A stretch of 64,000 nucleotides of DNA from Obelidium mucronatum (Eukaryota > Chytridiomycota > Chytridiomycetes > Chytridiales > Chytriomycetaceae), in the NCBI GenBank assembly GCA_025765595.1, contig JAIVFH010000038.1, positions 62,001-126,000 of the forward strand. Direction: 5' to 3'. A program made the translations under genes and the position numbers. Position 1 is the first letter of the stretch, and each line of letters begins with the position of its first letter. A model generated the notes under the pieces. That model searched no databases and was not told the origin of the DNA. It saw only the letters and a program-made list of their open reading frames with translations. Below, piece after piece: positions 47,968 through 59,272 of this stretch.

Positions 47968-50156
47968 ATGCCCAACGCATCCTCGCCCGCCTCGGGCCAG
48001 TATGTGCAGTCCTGCTTCTCCGCCGACGGACGCTACTTTGCGGGTCTTTTGCACTCTGACGCCGTTGTTGTGTTTGCCACGGCGACGGGCGCACTCGTTC
48101 TGCGCAGCGCGCAGCCGCAGGCGACGTGCGTGGCGCTCGGCTGCGTCGGCGGCGTCGACGCCGTCGCCGTCGGCGCGCTGACCGGCCGCGTCGCCGTCGT
48201 GCCGCTCGCCGCCGCCGCCGCCGGAAAAGACGCCGCTGCCGCGTTCCAGCTAGGCGCGCCCGTGGCCGCCGTCTCCATCGCCGCCGACGGCCGCGTGGCG
48301 GCGGCGTCTGCGGGCGGCGCCGTGCGCGTGTTCCCCGGCGATGCGGCGGCGGCCCCGGGCGCGCTCGCCAAGGCGGCGCTGCTGGCGTTCGACGGCGCCG
48401 GGCGGCTGCTCGTCGCCGGCACGAAGCTTGCCGACGGCGCGCGCGTGTTTGCGGGCCACGCGCAGCGGGTCGTGGCGCTCGCCGCGACGCCCGAGCGGCT
48501 CGTGTCTGCCGCCGCCGCCGACCGCTTTGTGGCCGTGTGGGACCGCGCGAGCACGCGCAACACCGCCGCGCTGACGCTCGACGCGCCGCCCGTCGCCGTC
48601 GCCGTGTCGCCGGCCGCCGCGAACGTGCTCGCCGTCGACGAGGACGGCCGCCTGTCCGTGTGGCCGTCGCTGGCGTCGCTGGAAAAGACGGCTGCTGACA
48701 AATCAACAAACAAGAAGAAGAAGCAGGCGAGCTCGGCTATTCCCACAAGACAACCCACCACCACCGTCTCGGTCACGATCGTCGAAGTTGATGCGAAATC
48801 AAAGCGCGTCTTGAACACCGAGGGTACTCCAGCACCCATTCTTTCGGCCACCTTCTCTACTGCTGATTCAATCATTATTGCATATGGTTCTCCTCTTCGG
48901 CCGTGTTTTGAATCCATTTCCGTTTTGAAGAGGGATCATCAATCGGCTGATGCTACTGATGATGATGATGAGGAGGAGGATGCTCTTTTTGCGGGTCCTA
49001 TTCAGATTGTGAGAGCTGCGAAAGGAAATTCTTTTGTTGGTTTGGATGAATTGGTAGCGAAACAGTTGGTATGTAAATGTTTGCCATTTCGTAGCAGCAC
49101 TCTTTCTTACTTGCAATTCAAAACACACAGATGGCAAGCACAAAACAATACAGTGAAAGCGCAAATGCAAAATTAATCACATCTACAACCCCGTTCGCCA
49201 TGAATGTCGCCGCCATTTCATCGACAACATCAGCAGAAGAGTCTATTCAAGACCGACTCCACACCCTTAACCTATCCCTAGCTGATAACCCAGAATCCAC
49301 CCCATCCACAACTACAAAAAAATCAACAAAACGGCATGATCTCTTGAAAACACCTACCGCCAACTCTCTTCACAACCTCCTCACACAAGCCGTACACAGT
49401 GGAGACGCTCAGCTTCTAGAACAATGTCTCCAAGTTTCTGACCCCGTCGTGATTACCGCAACTGTCAAGAGGCTACCTGCATCGCAAGTCGTCCCTCTCT
49501 TGAATCTATTGACTGTGAGGTTACAAATGAAACCTACACGGGCAAAGAGTCTTGTGGAATGGGTGCGAGCTGTTGTTGTATGTCATGCCGCATTTTTGAT
49601 GACAGTGAGTTGGTTCTTCTTTTCAAAACCCGTTTTTTTTTTACTTTAAACTTATCACACGTTCTTTTTCCTTTCTTTTCAAGAATCCATCCCTTGTCAG
49701 TCATTTGAGTACACTTCATTCGACTCTGAGCACACGTACAGAAACTTTCACGAAACTGTTGAAATTGAGTGGTCGGCTGGATCTTGTAACATCCCAAATC
49801 GCTCTCCGTGCGTCTCGAGCACAGATTGGAGAGGATGGTGAAGATGATAACGAAGATCGGGAGGGTGTTGTTGTGTATGATGAAGAAGCCGATGACGATG
49901 GCAAGTTTTTTTTTATTTTTTATTTTTTATTTTTATTTTAATTTTTTTTTGTATATCTCGAAATACTTACCTTCATTTGGTTGAACTTTTAGACGAGATG
50001 GAACAAGATGGAGAAGATGATGAAGATGAAGATCTGGATAGCGATGAATATGAAAGTGAGGATCCAGATTTCGATGAAGATGCTGATTTGGATGAGGACG
50101 AGGACGACGATGAAGAGGCAGAAGATGAAGAAAATGAAGGAGAAGATTATGAGTAA
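47968..50156 (+). CDS. UTP5: UTP5/WDR43 small-subunit processome WD40 protein
   Basis: A nucleolar t-UTP component needed for pre-18S rRNA transcription and processing. Exon 1 is a divergent, extremely GC-rich beta-propeller (YVQSCFSADGRYFAGLLHSD, RLSVWPSLASLEK). The C-terminal Utp12 domain is well conserved: LLTQAVHSGDAQLLEQCL, VKRLPASQVVPLLNLLTVRL, EWVRAVVVCHAAFLMT, an intron, then STLHSTLSTRTETFTKLLKL and SGRLDLVTSQI. The C-terminal tail is almost purely acidic (DDDEEAEDEENEGEDYE), as in many nucleolar proteins. Three introns, all in phase. The coding sequence is intact over about 600 codons, including the GC-rich island. Confidence 0.85.
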
Positions 50157-50346
50157 TGTCCCTACGATGGGAGGGCATGATGGGGGTAATTTTCTTTTCC
50201 GTTATTCATAAGTGGAGGGCTTGGTATATTCCCTTGATATTACTTTTTTTTTAATTAAAACTTTTGACAGACTGACGGGGGTATCTATAAATCCGTTTTT
50301 TTTATTGTGTTTTATACATTCGCTTTTTCTTTTTGTATATCGCCAA

Positions 50347-50858
50347 TCAGTTCTTCCACATTTCTGCAACGTCGTTTGTTTGTTGATGTTGTTGAGCATC
50401 ACTGCTAGCGCCATTCGTCCTCTTGTTTTCTTCCAGTTTCTGAGCAAGCTTTCCACCTCCTTTTTGAACGCCTCTCCTTTCACTGGCCTGCGTGTATGTG
50501 TGTGTGGTTTAGTTGAGACAGAGTTCAATTTCTTTTGCCAAACACAATATTCACCCCCATCCGAGCTTCGATCGCTGCCAACCGTTGTTCTCGGTCTTCT
50601 TCAGAGTTTGCTGGTTTCGCTTTCACTTTTGGAGCTATAAGAGAAGTCTGTCGCACACACATAATTTAATTTTATGTGCCTTCGAGATGTATGTGCCTCG
50701 TACAATACCTTTTGGAGAGAAGGATTCGATCCAGATGATGTTCGCTGGGGTTGTAATTGTTGAGATGATGATGATGCGGATCCGCTCCCGCTGCTCCCGC
50801 TGCTGCTGCTGCTGCCGCCGAGGGTATGGCCTTTTCCTTTAGATGCTTCGTTTCCCAT
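50347..50858 (-). CDS. Small N-myristoylated SVIP-like protein (p97/Cdc48-binding candidate)
   Basis: A gene of three small exons. Exon 1 (50858-50709) encodes MGNEASKGKGHTLGGSSSS, a classic N-myristoylation start and Ser/Gly linker. After an intron at 50708-50648, exon 2 encodes PKVKAKPANSEEDREQRLAA. Another intron joins IEARMG to ASERRGVQKGGGKLAQKLEE, and the stop is at 50347-50349. The helix REQRLAAIEAR followed by a KLAQKLEE-type segment resembles the VIM motif and tail of small VCP-interacting protein, which restrains p97 at ER or lysosome membranes. The resemblance is short, so the name is tentative. The exon joins all keep phase. Confidence 0.5.
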
Positions 50859-51015
50859 CCCCGGTTTTTTTTTTTTATTAAAAATTAAAAATTATTAATA
50901 ATATTAATATTAATTATTATTTATTGTATCAAGGTAAGACCGATTTGATCTTGATAAAATAAAGCATAGAGTAATAAATAAGAGTAAATGAAGGGGAACT
51001 CGCGATTTATTCTCT

Positions 51016-51064
<49 letters not shown>

Positions 51065-51208
51065 GTGTCAACGAATTTATTAGTTTACTACTGTTATTTT
51101 TCATAATTCTTCCATAATTCTTCCGACAAATAAAAGCTTGGCTGAACACCACCACCCCACCTCCCAAAAAAAAAAAAAAAAAAAAAAAAAAAAACGTGCT
51201 GATAAAAC
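50859..51208. other. AT-rich spacer with (CA)n microsatellite
   Basis: This 350-bp stretch separates the divergent SVIP-like and carotenoid oxygenase genes. It is very AT-rich, with a pure (CA)n repeat at 51019-51058 and a poly-A tract at about 51167-51194. No gene is visible. Confidence 0.7.
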
Positions 51209-51938
51209 ATGTTCAAGCTCCCGCCATTACCAAACGATGACGCCAAATGGCCCTTTGTCGCATGCATGAACGACGGAGTTGAAGTACCCGAGCCTGTGGA
51301 GTGCCTTGTTTCAGGGACTATGCCTGGGTGGCTGGTTGGGAAACTCTATCGTACAGGTCCAGGAATCTTCAATATCCATACTGACGAAAAGCGCATCACT
51401 CTGGATCATTGGGTATAGAAAAATAATGTAACCAAACTTTACTCCTGGGATTCACACACACACACAACATAAACGAAAAAAAAAAACCGGACTTTTACAC
51501 AGTTTGACGGAATCGGAATCACCCACCGCTTTGAAATTCACGCAACAGGAAAAGTCACATATCGTAACCGAATCACATCCAAAAAGCGAATGGAATCCAT
51601 AAAGCAACGCGGCTCTCTCCCCAGAACGTTTGGTCCTTCCACAATGGACCCATGTCAATGGATATTCCAAAAAGTCTTTTCATATTTCACTGATGAGCGG
51701 GCTGATACGGAACTGAATGTTTCAGTGACGCCTGGATTTATGATTCCGGGACGGAAAAACGCTGCTGTGTTGGCTTTGAAAACAGATTCAAATGCGCTTC
51801 AGTTTGTGGATTTGGATACATTAGAGAATGTGGATGAACAGCAGACAACGTATGGAGTTTTGAATCCTGAAGTAAGTTTTTTTAATACTCGGAAATAGCC
51901 GCGTGGAATTAATAAATGCATTTTTTTCTCTCTCTTTT

Positions 51939-51975
<37 letters not shown>

Positions 51976-53041
51976 TGCCAAGGGACCGATTTCTGTCGCT
52001 CACGAGGAATTTGATCCAGTCACAAACACATTCATGAATCTCGTAGTCGTTCCAGGCCCTAATCCCGAATACATTGTCTTCCAATCCCAACAAGCGGCCT
52101 CGGGAACTACTGTTTCTCCAGAAGCAGAAATCATTGCCAGATTCCATGACCCGAACGTGGCGTATTTGCATTCCTTCTCATCCACCAAGAAACACATTAT
52201 TGTCCAACTATGGCCGCTCTCCTACGGTTTCAAAGGCCTAAAAATCAGCATGTCCAGCTGCTTGGTGGACGCGATGGAATGGAATCCGAGTAGAAACGCG
52301 AGATTTGTTGTGATTGATCGGGTTGAGAAACGCGTTGTTGCAGAGTACGAGTATCCGCCTTGTTTCTGCTTCCACACTGTGAATGCCTTTGACGACTCGG
52401 ACGACGACGAAAAGGGAGATGGCGGAATCGTTATGGATATTGTAGCTTACAGAACGGGAAACGTTGTGAAGGCGTTTCTTGTTCGAGATTTGGTGAATAG
52501 CGAGCCAGGATCGGAAGCAGTCTCGGATCTGAGGAATGCAATGGCGCCTTCTTTCAAGCGAATCAAGTTGTCGAATCTGGATCGTGTGAAAAAAGAATTT
52601 CTTTCTCGCGCCGACAGTACAGCACCCGCTATGGTAATGGCAGAGACGCTGTTTGACATCCCACTCTTGATGGAACTCCCCAGAATCAATCCGAAATGGA
52701 GACATGTACCAACGTATCGCTTTGTCTACGGCGTTGGGAATCTATTCCGCCATCTGCACTCTCATGCGTTGTTTGACTGTCTTGTTAAATTCGATACTCG
52801 GTCTCAAACACACGTTACTTGGATGAAAATTGGGCATACACCCAGCGAGCCGATTTTCGTACCCAACCCTGATGGCGGTGGAGAGGGAGGCGAGGACGAT
52901 GGGGTTGTTGTCTCGGTTGTTTTGGATGGGTCTTTGGCGAAAAGTTACTTGTTGATTCTGGATGCCAAAACGTTTACGGAATTGGCCACGGCGGATACGG
53001 GGAGGGCTTTGCCGTTGGGATTGCATGGGGCCTTTGTTTGA
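51209..53041 (+). CDS. Carotenoid oxygenase (BCO/RPE65 family)
   Basis: A non-haem iron dioxygenase that cleaves carotenoids to apocarotenoids such as retinal. Three exons. The N-terminus has LVSGTMPGWLVGKLYRTGPG; then HWFDGIGITHRFEI (formed across the first intron), GVLNPE, an intron with a long poly-A, ISVAHEEFDPVTN, VAYLHSFSSTKKHIIVQ, CFCFHTVNAFD, MELPRINPKWRHVPTYRFVY and the end PLGLHGAFV. Four histidines in the usual positions (AHEE, LHSF, FHTVNA and the C-terminal LHG) can bind iron. Length, about 545 residues, is normal for the family. In chytrid-like fungi such enzymes can supply retinal to rhodopsin-cyclase photoreceptors, but no opsin gene lies in this window. Confidence 0.88.
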
Positions 53042-53112
53042 CAATGCGCGTTAAAACGAATTACACTTATTTTGAGTTTTGATTTTTTTTTTTGGTGGCT
53101 GAATCACCAGAA

Positions 53113-53292
53113 ATGACAAATTCTAACCAGCCTCACGCAGGGCCTCACGCGGTGAAAACCTTTTGCAAAGTTACTCCCAGGGAGTTTTTCATGTTGTACA
53201 AATTTCCAATGGTTGCTCTAACCAACTCGAATGATTCAACCGTTAAATTCGAAGAAAGTGAAACGGACTTGTCAATTGATGGAGATAAGTAA
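53113..53292 (+). CDS. Possible small orphan protein, 59 residues
   Basis: An open frame beginning MTNSNQPHAGPHAVKTF between two real genes. It has no recognised domain, and its stop lies about 120 bp before the lectin ATG, so it may only be part of that gene's leader. No splice-linked continuation is seen. Reported at low confidence because the frame is short. Confidence 0.15.
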   Translation: MTNSNQPHAGPHAVKTFCKVTPREFFMLYKFPMVALTNSNDSTVKFEESETDLSIDGDK

Positions 53293-53414
53293 CTGAATAA
53301 TCTCTCCCTTTTTTCGCCACAGCCTCATTGGCTGCGTGTTGCACAGCCTCATCTAAAAAAGGTATAAAGCCTTTGATTCCTACACCTGGACAAGAGCAAA
53401 CACACAACAAGAAA

Positions 53415-54122
53415 ATGCAAGTAATTCTTCTGATCACCGCATTTGCATCCGCCATGGTTACAGCGGCAGTCACTGGTTGGGGCAGCGATCTCCGCCCAAG
53501 AGGACACGAATACGAAATTGGAAACTGTCTCCGGCCTGGTGAAGCACTGTATCGAATGGACGGTCTTTGGTCTCCCAATGGAAAGAATGTCTTGGTTATG
53601 CAGGTGCGTTAATTCTTATTACCGTTTTGTATTGCTTCAGTAGTAACCAATCATTACTCATGTTCACAGAACGATGGAAATGTTGTTGTCTACACAAGAA
53701 ATTGCTGGCAACATTGCTACGATGTGAATGGGAACTGGGTTTGTGACCCTAGAAAGTGCGATTGGAACTTCCGAGCTATCTGGGACACGAATACTCAAAA
53801 CCTCAGACCTACTGCATGGAAGTTTGAATATACTGCTGGAGGAGATATGGCCGTAATTGGCGATCCTGATGGCAATGGAAATTGGGTTAGAAGAAACTAT
53901 GGGACTTCGGCTCGAGACGGTTTGTTGTGCATGCAGGTATTTAATAATACTATCCAAATAGACCGAAACTAATCACTCATTTTCTTTTAGAATGACGGAA
54001 ACTTGGTCCTGTACAATGCTGGGTGGAACATTGAACAAAATCCTGTTTGGGCGTCTTACAAGTTTTCGGATTGGCCTCTTCGACCAAAGTGGATCGATGA
54101 TGACAAAAATCCCATCTATTAA
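53415..54122 (+). CDS. Secreted B-lectin (bulb-type mannose-binding) protein
   Basis: The signal peptide MQVILLITAFASAMVTAAV directs secretion. The mature protein carries beta-prism repeats with the bulb-lectin signature NDGNVVVYTRN and NDGNLVLYNAG; both motifs begin exons directly after introns (near 53606-53670 and 53937-53990), so intron positions mark the repeat units. Cysteines in NCWQHCYDVN and VCDPRKC could form disulfides. Related proteins bind mannose, which could matter for attachment to host or substrate, but no ligand evidence exists here. About 190 residues; the frame is intact. Confidence 0.75.
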
Positions 54123-54257
54123 GTGGTCTCAAAAGAAATAAATATTTACACCATTTAAAAAACTATATATTAATCGCGTTTATTACAATAATTACTTTTC
54201 TTCTTTGTTATTCGAATGATGAGAGCGGAAGGGGCTGGTGTTTGACGTTTCAGTTGA

Positions 54258-55797
54258 TTACAAACGCGACGGGGAAGGTGATGAGACTACAACATCTCCA
54301 TGCACTGTTCTTAATGTGGAGGCTTCTGATTGAGAAGCACCATTGTGAGACATCACTGGAATAAATCCCTTCTCAACGTCAACGTCATCTTCTTTCGCTG
54401 CCATGTCACTTGAGTTCGCAAACGGGTAGGCTTCTTCACCGATATCAGCCAAATCCAAACCAACAAGTTCAGCTTCTGAACTGCATCTCAACTTGCACTG
54501 CAAAACAGAGTCCATAAATACAATCAGAACGCTTGTCCAGAACGCAGACCACAGTCCAATAACCGCAACGGCGGCCAACTGAACTGGAACTTGAATCCAA
54601 ACCTGGTCAATCCACCCGGCGGTGGCACCTTCAGATGCACTGTATTGAGCAAAGATCCCAGTCAGGACCATTCCCAAAGCACCACCAACTCCATGAACCG
54701 CAGTTACATCCAATGAGTCGTCAACCTTCAACCAGTGCATAAACTTGATGCTGTAAAAGCAAGCAAAGGCCGCGACGATTCCATACACCAAACCAAATCC
54801 AGGTTGAACAAATCCAGAACCCGGAGTGATAGTAGCCAATCCGGCGATAGCACCAGTACAAAAACCAACGGCACTGAAACCCTTCTTGTTCACAACAATG
54901 TCGAGCAGCATCCAAACCAAACCACCGATGCAAGCAGCCAAGTTGGAAGCATAAGCAGCATTCACACCACGGTTGTTGGCAGCAAGGGATGAACCACCGT
55001 TGAAACCGTTCCAGCCAAACCACAATAGAGCAGTTCCCATGTAAACAAAAGTTGGGTTGTGGTTCACGTAGTTGCGAGTTTGAAAGTCACTTCGCTTTCC
55101 CAGGCGGTATGCCAAGATAAATGCGGTGGTGCCACTAGTCACGTGAACGACAGATCCACCAGCGTAGTCCATCACGTTCATAAGACGAAGCCATCCGTTG
55201 CTAGACCAGACCCAGTAGGCCACTGGGTTGTAGACGAAAATGCACCAAAGACCGACAAACACCATGGTTGGAAGCATTCGCATTCTTCCCGCAGTTGCAC
55301 CGAGAAAGAGACCAGGAGTAATTGCAGCAAACATCATTTGATATAGAGAAAACAGAGAGTTTGGGATGGTGGGCGCCATCTTGTTTTGTGTATCCATGGT
55401 GTTCAAGAGAGCAGCGTATTCAAAGTTTCCAATAAATGTGCTGGATGAGGTGTCGGAAAAGGCGAGGGTGAATCCAAAGAGTGACCACTGAATAGCAGCA
55501 ATGGCAAAGGAGAGCATAACTGCGAGGAGCATTGCCATTGAGTTTTTCGTTTCGGCGAGGCCGGAATAGAATAAACCAAGACCAGGGACCATAATAAATA
55601 CAAGAGCAGACTGCGGTGGTGGAAAGAATAAGCAAAAGTTTTGATGTCAGCTGCGATAGTAAGTTACTCACAGAAATGAGAATCCACGCAACATCTCCGT
55701 TGTCCACTGGAGAGACTGGTTCAGTAGTCGCGTTTTGGGCACATGCAGCTTGAGCGAGTGCAAGCGTCACGAAAAGAGCTTTTAGAGAGAGGCCCAT
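54258..55797 (-). CDS. Ammonium transporter 2 (Amt/Mep/Rh family)
   Basis: Paralogue of the transporter at 44.5 kb. It starts with a cleavable-looking leader (LKALFVTLALAQAACAQN) absent from copy 1, then DNGDVAWILIS, an intron, and the core: VPGLGLFYSGLAETKNSM, SDTSSSTFIGNFEYAALL, GGSVVHVTSGTTAF (first pore histidine), FVYMGTALLWFGWNGFNG and VTAVHGVGGALGMVLTGIFA (second pore histidine). The tail has GLDLADIGEEAYPF and a Ser-rich end. Two exons only; the second runs more than 1,300 bp without interruption. It lies upstream of, and in the same direction as, glutamine synthetase III, which suggests joint nitrogen control but not an operon. Confidence 0.94.
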
Positions 55798-56547
55798 GTG
55801 TGCTAGAATCTGTGGTTTTAATGTTTTCTAAATTTAGCCCGCTTGTTCGTTCAGATGATCGGAAAGGAAAAGGCGGACGCACCAGAGTAATGACGGGATG
55901 TTTTGAATCGGAGGGAGACGGCGGGGGTCCCTTCTTATACTTGACAGGGTGGCCCCTCTATCTTATCCCGAAAAATTGTCCTTGATTTTAATTTTTGATA
56001 TTTGGGTGGCTATTTGAGAATTCCACCGGCGATATTATCCAACAGAAGCAGCCAGCGGTGCTTGATAGTACGGCAGTTATCTGCGAAGAGCTGGCCGCCA
56101 GAGGCGCTTGGTGTAATTGTTTGGCTTGTGAAACTGGAAAATTTCTGGGCGAGGCCCATGTGTGAAACGCGAAAAGTGAAACGCGCAGAGTTTGTTATTG
56201 TTTCAGCGAGAGAATCGTCCATACCAAAGAGAACAGTCTGACTGAAAAGCTGGAGAAGCGCGCGACGCGAAAGAAGGAGGTGAATGGCAGGGTTCCTATC
56301 GTTTTGGTAACAAGGATCCGAGAGCTCCCGAAATTAAGCGAAAATTGCCAAGACATGATAAGATATTTGGAAAATTCAATACCATCAAACAAGACATAGC
56401 GCACAAATAACAAATAAAGATTAAGACGAGGTAAAACCAATTTTATCTAATATGCGTATGTTTTCATCTCCATACAAATAGAGCTAATAAATTCAAACTT
56501 GAGGGGGGAAGATAATGAAGAAAAATAAAACAAGGACCACCATTCTT
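55798..56547. other. Intergenic region: promoter of ammonium transporter 2 and 3' flank of glutamine synthetase
   Basis: This 750-bp stretch has no convincing gene. It contains several GATA motifs read on the minus strand or both strands (55957-55969, about 56027-56036, 56357-56366). Other sequence is unremarkable. Confidence 0.6.
55957..55969 (-). promoter_or_regulatory. Tandem GATA-factor site upstream of ammonium transporter 2
   Basis: On the minus strand this reads GGGATAAGATAGA, two overlapping GATA cores, about 160 bp before the ATG at 55797. Paired GATA sites are preferred by fungal nitrogen regulators of the AreA/NIT2 class. Function is inferred from motif and gene identity only. Confidence 0.4.
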
Positions 56548-59075
56548 TTACAGAAGGAGCTCAGTGTAAGATGGAAGTGGCCAGTACTTTCCACCAATCT
56601 TTGCCTCAATGGCATCAGAGAACGATCGTACTTCTTCCAAAGCAACAGTGAGCTCGTTTCCGGCGGCAACACCTTGTTCGTCTCCGTGTAAGGCTTCGAT
56701 CTTCTCGAGAAGAGCAGCCAACTTGTCGTTGGAGTCAGTCAGTGAAATGCAAGAAGCAGTCAATGACTGCAAAATTCTCTTTTCTGGGACAGCCTCAACT
56801 CCGGCAGTGGCTTGAGCGTTGATGGATTCAGCAAGGTCCTTGCGGTAAGCAAACGCAGCTGGGAGAACAGCATTGTTGATCAACGCGTGAAGAGTGTTTC
56901 CTTCAATCAACAAGTCCTTGGCGTACTTTTCGAGCTGAATGTGGTAGCGGGAGTTAATCTCAGCAGCAGACAAGATTCCTTGGGAGATCAACAAGTCCAA
57001 GCTGGCTGGGGAGATAAGTTGCTTGAAGGCTTCTGGGCAAGACTTGATGTTTGGGAGACCACGTCTGGCAGCTTCTTCGACCCACTCATCAGAGTATCCG
57101 TTCTCTTCGAAGCGAATCTTCTTGGATGAGATGGTGAATTGGCGGATAACGCTAAGGATGTCCTCCTCCGATGGAACAGCCTTGGATCCCTTGGCCTTGA
57201 TCAAAGCCTCGTTGACCAACTCGAGAGATTTGGAAACAGCAGCGTTGAGCAAAACGACTGGGAAGGATGGGGATTGCTTCGATCCCACAGCACGGTACTC
57301 AAACTTGTTACCAGTGAAGGCAAATGGAGACGTACGGTTACGGTCAGTCAAGTCACGAGCAATTGGTGGCATGGTGGAGATGTTCAAGTCGAGAGTAGAA
57401 CCACTGGCGGATGGAGTTGGGAGGGAGATAGAAGAGTCAGCACGGGAGATTGGCTTGTTGAAGTCAGCAACTGGGCGCTTCTCCTCAATAGCGTTAAGAA
57501 CTTCAGACAAGTGCGCACCCAAGAAAGCAGAAACGATGGCTGGTGGGGCTTCGTTGGCTCCAAGGCGGTGCTCGTTGGAAGAAGAGGCGATGGATGAACG
57601 AAGGAGACCTCCGTGCTTGTAAACGGCATCGAGAATGGCAACAAGAACCAACAAGAAACGGTAGTTAGTCTCTGGAGTAGAAGTTGGTTCCAACAGGTTG
57701 TCTCCAGTGTCGGTTTGCATGGACCAGTTGGCGTGCTTTCCGCTTCCGTTGACTCCCTTGAATGGCTTCTCGTGGAACAAAACCTTGAGCTTGTGACGGT
57801 GGGCAACTTGGTGGAGAACTTCCATTGTAGCCAAGTTGTGGTCAACGGCAATAGAAGCCTCCTCGAAGATTGGAGCGACTTCGAATTGGTTTGGAGCAAC
57901 TTCGTTGTGTCTGGTCTTAATTGGAACTCCAATACGGGCAAGCTCGTATTCAGCTTCAGCGATGCAGGCCAAAACACGGGATGGCATGGCACCGAAGTAG
58001 TGGTCTTCGAGCTGTTGGTGCTTTGGTGGTGGAACTCCAATCAAAGTACGACCAGTAATCTTCAAGTCTGGACGCAAGTTGTACAGTCCACGGTCAATGA
58101 AGAAGAATTCCTGTTCACATCCCAAAGTGGTGGTGACACGCTTCGTTTCCTTGTCTCCGAGTGTTTGGAGGAGCTTAACGGCAGACTGTTGACAGGACTT
58201 CGCTGGATCGGAGCAAGACAGTCTTCTCGTCAAGCGCTTCTCCATTGTAAGAAATGAAAACAGATGGGATGTACAGAACTGCAGTTCCGTGTGGGCCACG
58301 GCGAACGAACATTGGGCTGACGGTATCCCAAATAGTATATCCACGGGCTTCAAAGGTGCTTCTCATTCCTCCGTTGGGGAAGGAAGAAGCATCTGGCTCA
58401 GACTGAAGAAGCTGACCGCCGGAGAAGGCATCGATGGCGTAAATCTCTTCTTGGCCGTTGATAACCTGGGACTTGAGAGTCAAGAAGGAGTCGTGCTTTT
58501 CGGCGGTAGGTGCCAGTTTGTGGCTGGAACCAGTGGGTAAAGTGAGTGGCGCCCTTGTTCATCGCCCACACACGAGCAGCGTGTGCAACGGCATCAGCAA
58601 CTGCGCGGTCGAGTTGTTGGTGCCCCTAAAGAAAAAACAAAAATTTACTATCAGTTATCTACAAGCGAAAGATAGCGAAAATTACTCGCGAAAACAGCAA
58701 GGAACAGTTGCATTTGGATCGAGTTCGAACAAAATAGAAAAGGAATGGAGAGTGGGGAAGAGATTGGGAAGATGCAATGGAACAAACGACGGAAGGGTGT
58801 GAAGACTCAGCCAAGCTCCTCAGCCGGGGCATATCTTCACGAACAAGCAATAATAGCGGATGCAATTAACTGAAACACACCTGAACTTGCTTGCAGAAGC
58901 GCTGGTAGACTGGCTTTGGTAGAGCAGCAGACATAGCCTTGCGATCAAACACGTCCATTCCAAAGATCTCAGAAGGTGACATGTTGCGGCCATCAACTTG
59001 TGGCCATTCCACGCTTCTAGCAGGTCGCTCCACGTTCTCCTGAAGTGCAGAGATTCTTGCAGTTTGTTGAGACAT
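56548..59075 (-). CDS. Glutamine synthetase type III, two +1 disruptions
   Basis: Makes glutamine from glutamate, ammonium and ATP; the type III (GlnN) class forms large dodecamers. Exon 1 (from 59075) encodes [20 protein letters not shown] and [18 protein letters not shown]. After an intron come [107 protein letters not shown] and [19 protein letters not shown], all signature GSIII motifs with catalytic Glu, His and Arg positions present. The frame moves +1 at about 58508 (TGT then TAEKHDSFL in the conserved loop) and +1 near 58192 (SSEVL then [13 protein letters not shown]). The remaining 1,600 bp is uninterrupted. Length would be about 750 residues, normal for the class. Confidence 0.93.
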
Positions 59076-59137
59076 GTGAAAGTGTGTGTTTTGGATAAGA
59101 TTTCTTTCCTTTTTTTTGTCTCCCTTTTGAGGAAAAA

Positions 59138-59158
59138 AGTTATCTAAATATCTATCCA
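59138..59158 (-). promoter_or_regulatory. GATA motifs upstream of glutamine synthetase III
   Basis: On the minus strand two GATA cores (GGATAGATA and AGATAA) lie about 65-85 bp before the ATG at 59075, with a further AGATAA near 59185. They may sit in the promoter or the 5' leader. They parallel the motifs before both ammonium transporters. Confidence 0.3.
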
Positions 59159-59272
59159 GCACAGATCGGAAGCAATCGGAATCATTATCTTTATTAAAAC
59201 CCTTCTTTACTTTGTTGTTTTCTTCTCTTGTTCACATGGCCACCCAAGCATGAATCTTGGCACTTTTGCAAA

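Noticed and set aside
57139..58257. Several long plus-strand open frames opposite glutamine synthetase
   Set aside because: They are antisense shadows of a highly biased coding sequence and show no domain.
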